Of a stretch of 64,000 nt of DNA, positions 57,998-64,000 are shown one piece after another (the stretch's first letter is position 1; each line of letters begins with the position of its first letter). Source of the stretch: an uncultured Prevotellaceae bacterium. Lineage in GTDB: Bacteria; Bacteroidota; Bacteroidia; Bacteroidales; Bacteroidaceae. The DNA is taken from assembly GCA_902781315.1 (NCBI GenBank), contig CACZIT010000006.1:1-64000 (forward strand), in the 5' to 3' direction. The notes below the pieces were generated by a model, which saw only the letters and a list, made by a program, of their open reading frames with translations, did not search any database and had not been told where the DNA came from. A program made the position numbers and the translations under genes.

Positions 57998-58106
57998 ATT
58001 TTCTTGTATTTTACAATAGTTATCACCTTTTTCGACACAAAATTAGTCATTTCTTTGCGTTCAGGGGCAAAGAATGCTCACAAAAAATCTTAAAAAGGCC
58101 TTGATA

Positions 58107-58138
58107 TTTGATATTTTATCAAAATGTGCGTACCTTTG
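58107..58138 (+). promoter_or_regulatory. Promoter of the CotH/lamin-tail gene
   Basis: TTTG 58107-58110, 20 nt, TACCTTTG 58131-58138. The predicted start (about 58144) falls on the start codon, implying an essentially leaderless mRNA or start at ATG 58149. Confidence 0.6.
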
Positions 58139-58142
58139 CGGA

Positions 58143-61100
58143 ATGAATATGAGTAAAAACTTTGTTTTCGGAATATCGTTATGTCTCATGATGCTGCTCG
58201 CTGTACCGTCGGTACGGGCTGAGAAACAATGGATAGACATAACGGAGCAATATCTGGTGAATCCCGACTTTACGGGCAACAGTAGTCAGGGTTGGACGTG
58301 GCAGAGCGACGCCCACTCTCAGACGTTGCGCTGCGACGCCATGGAGTTTTGGAACGGCACGTGGAACCTGTGGCAGGTGGTGAAGGACCTGCCTGCCGGC
58401 GAATACCGGCTGTCGGTGCAGGCCTACTACCGCTGCGGGGAAAACGACTGGGGGTATCCTAACTATCTGGCCGGCTCGGAGGAAATCAGTGGTATGATGT
58501 ATGCCGGCGACACCGAGCAGGCGCTTGCCAGTATCTACAGCTACCACTTCCCTGAAGGCAACGTGCCCGGCGGTTGCTGGGCGCCTTGGGGCGAGAACGT
58601 GTACTTCCCCAACACGATGGAGAGCGGTACCGACGCCTTCGGCCGTGGGGCTTACGAGAACCAGATGACGTTCACCCACTCGGGCGGCGACCTGCAGATA
58701 GGACTGCGCAACAGCAACTTCGTGCAGGGCAACTGGTGCTTGTTCGACCACTTCCGCCTGGAATACTACGGCGAGGCCGTGGCTGTGGAGAGCATCGAGC
58801 TGGAGCCGGCACGATACGAAATGGTGGTTGGCGAGAAGTTCCAACTGACAGCCCACATCCTGCCCGAGAATGCCACGCAGAAGAAACTGAAGTGGACCTG
58901 TACGAACAACGATGTGATGACGGTCGACGACCAGGGCGTGGTGACGGCCCTCGACAAGGGCTACGCCCGCATCTATGCCACTGCCACCGACGGCAGCGGC
59001 AAGCGTGGATGGTCGAACATCACCGTGACGAGCAATCCCCTCACCAAGGGAGCCATCGTGGTGAACGAGGTCATGGCCTCAAACGTTGACGAATACGTGA
59101 GCCCGGCGTTCAACTTCGACGGCTGGGTGGAACTCTATAACCTGACCGACAAGGGCGTGGAAATGGGCGGCATCTACATCAGCGACGACGCCAACAACCT
59201 GAAGAAGTGGCACACGCCGAAAAACCTGGGTGTGGTGCCAGCTAACGGATTCAAGGTGGTGTGGTTCGATTCCAACGACGTCTGCCAGACCAATGCACCC
59301 TTCGGCCTCGACACCGATGGTGGCGTGCTCTACATCAGCGACACTGCAGGCAATCTGCTGCTCACGCAGGACTATCCCGCCTCGATGGAGCGCGTCAGCT
59401 ATGCCCGCAAGACCGACGGCGGCGATGAGTGGGGCACCACGGCGACTGCTACGCCCGGCGCCTCGAACGCCACGGCCACCTTCGCCCAGCAGCAGCTGGC
59501 AGCACCTACGGTCAACCAGCCCTCGCAGCTGATCAGCGGCACCGTGGCGCTGAGCGTCGACATTCCCGCCGGCTGCACACTGCGCTACACCACAGACGGC
59601 ACGCTGCCCACGCTGCAGAACGGGCGCACCAGCACCACCGGGCAATTCCGCGTCAGCGAGACCGCCTACTACCGTTTCCGCCTCTTCGCCGACGGCTACC
59701 TGCCTTCGCCCACCACCACCCGATCCTTCATCTTCCGTGACCGCGACTACGACGGACTGCCCGTGGTGAGCGTGGTGAGCGACCCGCGATTCCTCTACGA
59801 CGACTCGCTGGGCGTCTACGTGCGTGGCATCAACGGCCGCCCCGGCAACGGACAGCAGTCGAAGTGCAACTGGAACATGAACTGGGAGCGCCCCGTCAAC
59901 TTCTCCTACCTCGATGCCGAGGGCGAGATGGTGCTCAATCAGGACGTAAACCTCGAGATGTGCGGTGGGTGGAGCCGTGCCTGGACTCCCCATTCCTTCA
60001 AACTGAAAGGAGCCAAGGAGCTGGGCGGTTCGAAGAAGCTGGAATATCCCTTCTTCCAGGCCAAGCCCTACATCAACAACCGCACGCTGCAGATTCGTAA
60101 CGGTGGCAACGACAACAACTGCCGCATCAAGGACCCCGCCATCGCCACCATCGTGCAAACGGCAGGCGTCGACATCGACCTGCAGTCCTACCAGCCCGTG
60201 CATGAGTTCCTCAACGGCCAGTACATCGGCGTGCTGAACGTGCGTGAGCCCAACAACAAGCACTACGTCTATGCCAACTACGGCTGGGACGATGACGAGA
60301 TTGAAATGTTTGAAATCTCGCCCGACTCGTTCTACGTGCAGAAGTGCGGTTCGCCCTTCACCTACCGCCACCTGGTGTCCCTCTCGGCCTATTCCGCCGA
60401 TCCCGCCACCTACGACGAGATTTGCAAGATTCTGAACATCGACGAGTATATCAACTACATGGCTGCCGAGTTCTTCCTGGGCAGCGACGACTGGCTGCGC
60501 AACAACGTGAAGGCCTTCCGCCATCAGGACGGCGGTCGCTTCCGCTTTGTGATGTTCGACACCGATGCTTCCTTCAACCGCGGCAGCAACATGTTCTACG
60601 ACGTCATGAACATGGAGAATCAGTACCACTTCAACGCGCTGCTGCCCAGCGGAAAAGTCATCATTGCCGACATTACGCTCATCACCATCTTCCGCCAGTT
60701 GCTGCAGAACGAGCAGTTCCGCCGCAAGTTCATCGACACCTACTGCCTCATGGGTGGCAGCGTGTTCGAGGCCAGCCGCTGCACGCAGATCATCGACCAG
60801 CTGGCCGACGCCGTGGCACCGGCAATGGCTCAGAACGGCGACTCGCCCTACGGGACGGCCAACCAGATGAAGAACTCGCTCAGCAACCGCGAGCAGACCA
60901 TGACCAGCGCCCTGCGCAACTTCGACCTGATGCAGCTCTCGGGCACGCAGGCCCAGCCGGTCACGCTGAGCAGCGACACCGACGGCGCCCGCATCGAGGT
61001 GAACGGCATCAACGTGCCCACTGGTCGTTTCCGCGGCCACCTGTTTGCCCCCGTCCAGTTGCGCGCCGTGGCTCCTGCCGGCCATGTGTTCCTGGGCTGG

Positions 61101-62486
61101 CGCAGCGGTGGCGGCAAGCAGACCGAGGTGCTCAGCAAGGGTTCGCAGTGGACCTACTACGATAAGGGCTCGCTCGACGGCAAGTCGTGGACGGCCAACA
61201 GCTACAACACGTCGGCCTGGAAGACCGGCCGGGCTCCGCTGGGCTACACCATGAGCGGCATCGCCACCACCATGAGCTACGGCAGCGACAGCCGGAACAA
61301 ATATCCCACCTACTACTTGCGCCAGACCATCAAACTCGACAGACGTCCGGCCAGCAATGCCGTGTTCCAACTCAACTACGCCTGCGACGACGGCTTCGTC
61401 CTCTACGTCAACGGCCAGGAGGCGGCCCGCTACAACATGCCCTCGGGCACCATCAGCTTCAACACCTATTCCACCACCTATGCCGGCAGCACGCCCTTCG
61501 AGGGCACCATCGAGCTGCAGGGCTCGCTCTTCAACCAGGGCAACAACGTCATCAGCGTCGAGGTCCACAACTGTTCAGCCACGTCGAGCGACATCTACTG
61601 GGATGCCTCGCTCACGAGCGACCTGGGTGCCGGCGAAGACGAGCAATATGTCTCCACCGATGCCGAGATCGACTTGCCTGCTGGCAACGTTAGCCTCACG
61701 GCCAGCTATCGCGAGATGACTGCTGCCGAGCGGAGCGATGCCGCCCTGCACCCCGTCTGCATCAACGAGGTCAGCGCCGCCAACTCCGTCTACGTCAACG
61801 AATATGGCAAGAAGAACGACTGGGTGGAGCTCTACAACACCACCTCCAAGGAGCAGGACATCGAGGGCATGTACCTCACCGACGACCTGCAGAAGCTGAA
61901 GAAATACAAGATTTCGAAGGAGCAGACCACTGCCCAGACGCGCATTCCCGCCCACGGCCGACTGGTTGTCTGGTGCGACAAGCTCGCCACCACGCCGCAG
62001 GCACTGCATGCCAGCTTCAAACTCGCTGCCGAGGGTGGCGTTGTGGCCCTCTCGGCTGCCGACATGAGCTGGACCGACTCGCTGCGCTATGCTGCCCACG
62101 ACGGCAACCACACCGTGGGCCGCTATCCTGACGGCGGCAGCGACGTGTTCCTCATGGACGTGCCCACCATCGAACAACCCAATCTGGCCAGCAGCTACGA
62201 CCAGCAGCTCGACGAGCAGGCGCTCGGCGTCGGTCGTCAGCTCATTGCCTCCGACGGCGACCTGCGCATGCGCTGTCTGGGCCAGACGCTGTTCCTGGCT
62301 AGCGACGAGGCACAGTATGCCCGCGTAGACATCTTCAACGGCAACGGCCAGCAGGTGGAGAGCAACGCGGTGAACTTCCACAGCGGTCGCTCGCAGCTGA
62401 GCATCGCCCACCTGCCCACGGGCTTCTACATAGCCCGCGCCACCGACAACCACGGCAACACCGTCAGTTGCAAGGTATTAAGATAA
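58143..62486 (+). CDS. Giant secreted CotH-kinase/lamin-tail protein
   Basis: An exported 1447-aa multidomain protein (signal peptide ending VPSVRA). Order of domains: carbohydrate-binding-like module (about 25-200), bacterial Ig-like Big_2 (VESIELEPARYEMVVGEKFQ), lamin-tail domain (IVVNEVMASNVDEYVSPAF), and chitobiase-C-like domain (YTTDGTLPTLQNG). A CotH-kinase-like domain follows (FKLKGAKELGGSKKLEYPFF, FLNGQYIGVLNVREPNNKHY, FVMFDTDASFNR), then a second lamin-tail domain (VCINEVSAANSVYVNEYGKK) and a terminal beta domain (VDIFNGNGQQV ... LPTGFYIARATDNHGN) like a type IX sorting domain. CotH proteins phosphorylate surface proteins in spore formers; the role here is unknown. Confidence 0.85.
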   Translation: MNMSKNFVFGISLCLMMLLAVPSVRAEKQWIDITEQYLVNPDFTGNSSQGWTWQSDAHSQTLRCDAMEFWNGTWNLWQVVKDLPAGEYRLSVQAYYRCGENDWGYPNYLAGSEEISGMMYAGDTEQALASIYSYHFPEGNVPGGCWAPWGENVYFPNTMESGTDAFGRGAYENQMTFTHSGGDLQIGLRNSNFVQGNWCLFDHFRLEYYGEAVAVESIELEPARYEMVVGEKFQLTAHILPENATQKKLKWTCTNNDVMTVDDQGVVTALDKGYARIYATATDGSGKRGWSNITVTSNPLTKGAIVVNEVMASNVDEYVSPAFNFDGWVELYNLTDKGVEMGGIYISDDANNLKKWHTPKNLGVVPANGFKVVWFDSNDVCQTNAPFGLDTDGGVLYISDTAGNLLLTQDYPASMERVSYARKTDGGDEWGTTATATPGASNATATFAQQQLAAPTVNQPSQLISGTVALSVDIPAGCTLRYTTDGTLPTLQNGRTSTTGQFRVSETAYYRFRLFADGYLPSPTTTRSFIFRDRDYDGLPVVSVVSDPRFLYDDSLGVYVRGINGRPGNGQQSKCNWNMNWERPVNFSYLDAEGEMVLNQDVNLEMCGGWSRAWTPHSFKLKGAKELGGSKKLEYPFFQAKPYINNRTLQIRNGGNDNNCRIKDPAIATIVQTAGVDIDLQSYQPVHEFLNGQYIGVLNVREPNNKHYVYANYGWDDDEIEMFEISPDSFYVQKCGSPFTYRHLVSLSAYSADPATYDEICKILNIDEYINYMAAEFFLGSDDWLRNNVKAFRHQDGGRFRFVMFDTDASFNRGSNMFYDVMNMENQYHFNALLPSGKVIIADITLITIFRQLLQNEQFRRKFIDTYCLMGGSVFEASRCTQIIDQLADAVAPAMAQNGDSPYGTANQMKNSLSNREQTMTSALRNFDLMQLSGTQAQPVTLSSDTDGARIEVNGINVPTGRFRGHLFAPVQLRAVAPAGHVFLGWRSGGGKQTEVLSKGSQWTYYDKGSLDGKSWTANSYNTSAWKTGRAPLGYTMSGIATTMSYGSDSRNKYPTYYLRQTIKLDRRPASNAVFQLNYACDDGFVLYVNGQEAARYNMPSGTISFNTYSTTYAGSTPFEGTIELQGSLFNQGNNVISVEVHNCSATSSDIYWDASLTSDLGAGEDEQYVSTDAEIDLPAGNVSLTASYREMTAAERSDAALHPVCINEVSAANSVYVNEYGKKNDWVELYNTTSKEQDIEGMYLTDDLQKLKKYKISKEQTTAQTRIPAHGRLVVWCDKLATTPQALHASFKLAAEGGVVALSAADMSWTDSLRYAAHDGNHTVGRYPDGGSDVFLMDVPTIEQPNLASSYDQQLDEQALGVGRQLIASDGDLRMRCLGQTLFLASDEAQYARVDIFNGNGQQVESNAVNFHSGRSQLSIAHLPTGFYIARATDNHGNTVSCKVLR

Positions 62487-62496
62487 GAAAAAAAAA

Positions 62497-62952
62497 CTAC
62501 AGACACTTCTCGATTTCCGCCATCGAGAAGCCGCGACTTTGAGCAAAGCGGATGAGTTTCATCTGGCGCTCAAACTCGTTGCGAGCCGTGATGCTGCGCT
62601 CCTTGCTACGAAGCAGGGGGCGCAGTACTTTTATGTATTCTTCGTCGTCGACGGCATCAAGCACGCGCTGCTGCACGTCGCGGTCGACGCCCTTCGCCCA
62701 GAGCGCCTGCTCAATCTTACGGCGCCCCCACTGGTTGTATTTGATTTTGTCGTTGACGAAGGCACGGGCAAAGCGTTCGTCGTCGACGAAGCGATCCTTC
62801 GTCAGCCGCTCCATGATGCGGGCCTGCGCCTCGTCGGCGAGTCCCCACAGGCGCATCTTCTGCAGCATCTCGCCCGACGAATGCTCGCCGCGCGCGCAGA
62901 GTGCCATCAGTCGGCTCAGTGCCTGCTGTTCGGTGATTTCTTTCTTTTCCAT
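62497..62952 (-). CDS. recX: Regulatory protein RecX
   Basis: Modulator of RecA. The 151-aa protein has the three-helix repeats of RecX: LSRLMALCARGEHSSGEMLQKMRLWGL, DDERFARAFVNDKIKYNQWGRRKIEQALWAKGV and the C-terminal repeat ending FSMAEIEKCL. Start ATG at 62952 (MEKKEITEQQ) is chosen over an in-frame codon at 62985, which overlaps prmC. It lies 25 nt downstream of prmC in the same direction. Confidence 0.9.
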   Translation of the reverse strand: MEKKEITEQQALSRLMALCARGEHSSGEMLQKMRLWGLADEAQARIMERLTKDRFVDDERFARAFVNDKIKYNQWGRRKIEQALWAKGVDRDVQQRVLDAVDDEEYIKVLRPLLRSKERSITARNEFERQMKLIRFAQSRGFSMAEIEKCL

Positions 62953-62977
62953 TGCCACGATTATTCTTGAAAAATTT

Positions 62978-63916
62978 TTACGCAAGGCGCGCCCTGACGA
63001 AGCGGACTTTTCCGAACTGGTCGGTGCGCGACTCTATGTGGTCGTAACCCATGTCGCCGAGGAGCGCCACGAGAGGGTCGGCATAGAGAGGATTGATCTC
63101 GAAGTAGAGCCAGCCGCCGGGGCTGAGAGCCTGCAGGCCCAGTCGGGCGATGGCGCGGTAGAACAGCAGTGCGTCGTCGTCGGGCACGAACAGCGCCACG
63201 TGGGGTTCATGCTCCAGCACGTGCGGCTCCATTGCGGCCGCCTCCTGCCGACAGATGTAGGGTGGGTTAGAGACGATGAGGGAGAAGGGAGTCCCCAAAA
63301 GACATCCCCCGGCAAGGGAGGCTTCCGAAGGATTCTCAACAGCAGGGAGGGAGTAGCGGAGGACGTCCTGCCTTTCAAACCTGACGCTGACACCCAGTCG
63401 GGCGGCGTTGTCGCGGGCAATGGCAAGGGCGTCGTCGCTGATGTCCCAGGCAGTCACTTGCGCCAGAGGCAACTCGGCCGCCAGCGTCAGGGCGATGCAG
63501 CCAGAACCCGTGCCGATGTCGAGAATACGAGCCCCACCCCGGCCCTCCCCAGTAGGGAGGGGGGATTTCTCTTTGGCAAAGAGAGGGGAATACACGCTAT
63601 CGTAGTCAGCGAGACTGCTCAGAATCCAGCGGCACAACTCCTCGGTCTCGGGGCGCGGAATGAGCACGCCGGGAGCCACGCGCAGGCGACGGCCGCAAAA
63701 CTCCGCCTCGCCCACGACATACTGCACGGGTTCGCCGCAGGCGAGCCGCCTCAGGTCGTCCTGCAGTGCCGACTCGTCCAGCGCCTCGCAGCCGCCGCAG
63801 GCCACGTCGACCATCGACAGCCCGTACTTCATCTCCAGCAGATAGCGCGCCACGGCTCCCGCCTCGCCCTCGGCGTATCGGTCGGCCAGTCGTCGCCTGA
63901 GTTCCTGATAGGTCAT
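62978..63916 (-). CDS. prmC: Release factor glutamine methyltransferase PrmC
   Basis: Methylates the GGQ glutamine of peptide release factors. It has an N-terminal helical domain (about 1-85), PGVLIPRPETEELC, SAM loop ILDIGTGSGCIAL, VTAWDISDDAL, and the substrate motif VSNPPYIC. Two regions are lengthened by repeat sequence: residues about 108-128 (FAKEKSPLPTGEGRGG) between the two domains, and possibly 190-208 (NPSEASLAGGCLLG). The core motifs are intact, so the protein should work. It is followed by recX. Confidence 0.93.
   Translation of the reverse strand: MTYQELRRRLADRYAEGEAGAVARYLLEMKYGLSMVDVACGGCEALDESALQDDLRRLACGEPVQYVVGEAEFCGRRLRVAPGVLIPRPETEELCRWILSSLADYDSVYSPLFAKEKSPLPTGEGRGGARILDIGTGSGCIALTLAAELPLAQVTAWDISDDALAIARDNAARLGVSVRFERQDVLRYSLPAVENPSEASLAGGCLLGTPFSLIVSNPPYICRQEAAAMEPHVLEHEPHVALFVPDDDALLFYRAIARLGLQALSPGGWLYFEINPLYADPLVALLGDMGYDHIESRTDQFGKVRFVRARLA
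63530..63565. repeat. Class 1 palindrome inside prmC
   Basis: GCCCCACCCCGGCCCTCCCC then AGTAGGGAGGGG is read in frame between the N-terminal and catalytic domains. Confidence 0.85.
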
Positions 63917-64000
63917 CTCTCGGTTAGGAATGGTTGTTGGTTTCTTCCTGCAAAGTAACGGAAAAAAAGGGAGAAAACCACCCCTTCCCGGTGTTTTTAA

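Noticed and set aside
63917-64000. Gene at the right edge
   Set aside because: The last 84 nt hold only a near-consensus minus-strand -7 box (around 63948-63955) for prmC; no coding signal can be judged from this length.

Overview
This 64 kb window reads as a chromosomal segment of a carbohydrate-degrading Bacteroidales, most likely a member of the Prevotellaceae. The evidence is a complete SusC/D/E/F starch locus, a BspA-like leucine-rich-repeat surface protein, short C-terminal sorting-type tails (pattern IYDLxGRK ... LPKGIYIxNGKK), Bacteroidetes promoters (TTTG, 19-20 nt, TAnnTTTG), lipoproteins and non-LPXTG surface proteins, and a LutABC/LctP lactate block. I see no phage, plasmid, transposase or CRISPR genes.

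Layout. 0.1-11.2 kb: starch utilisation locus (SusC-like, SusD-like, SusE-like, SusF-like, then two GH13 amylases). 11.5-12.2 kb: ComF. 12.2-16.0 kb: a long-leader cassette with a BspA-like surface protein and a 67-aa peptide; its promoter is bracketed by inverted repeats. 16.0-17.6 kb: a gene-poor, palindrome-rich island with a decayed glycosidase C-terminus. 17.6-19.6 kb: pyrE, an SRPBCC protein and a four-cysteine lipoprotein. 19.6-24.4 kb: lactate permease divergent from lutABC. 24.6-30.3 kb: tRNA-Leu(TAA), a TPR lipoprotein, a thioredoxin-like lipoprotein without CxxC, ComM and a carboxypeptidase-regulatory-domain protein. 30.3-32.3 kb: stacked promoters, rbfA and a LolC/E-type permease. 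32.4-38.7 kb: polyuronide-type locus (lyase-like protein, a lyase-like/beta-helix fusion, an EEP-family hydrolase). 38.7-42.2 kb: cysteine desulfidase-like protein and DsbD on the minus strand. 42.2-43.9 kb: second gene-poor repeat island. 43.9-46.0 kb: a second surface-protein plus small-peptide cassette. 46.0-46.5 kb: probable small RNA. 46.5-55.2 kb: envelope biogenesis block (DUF6242-like and DUF6089-like proteins, uppS, bamA, three Skp/OmpH proteins, murI). 55.3-64 kb: xerD, aroQ, an O-methyltransferase, a small barrel protein, a 1.47-kilo-residue CotH/lamin-tail protein, recX and prmC.

The most unusual property is non-coding. Almost every gap is filled by short dispersed elements: GC-rich palindromes; hairpins whose stems vary compensatorily; and tandem word arrays with 7-, 8-, 9- or 22-nt periods. 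At least nine genes carry these elements inside the reading frame as extra peptide (LctP, LutB, CyuA, DsbD, BamA, PrmC, GH13, lyase, lyase/beta-helix fusion). The inserts sit in signal peptides, linkers, loops or tails, much as palindromic elements do in Rickettsia. Two surface-protein/small-peptide cassettes with long leaders, one behind a possible invertible promoter, are the best candidates for an undescribed genetic system.
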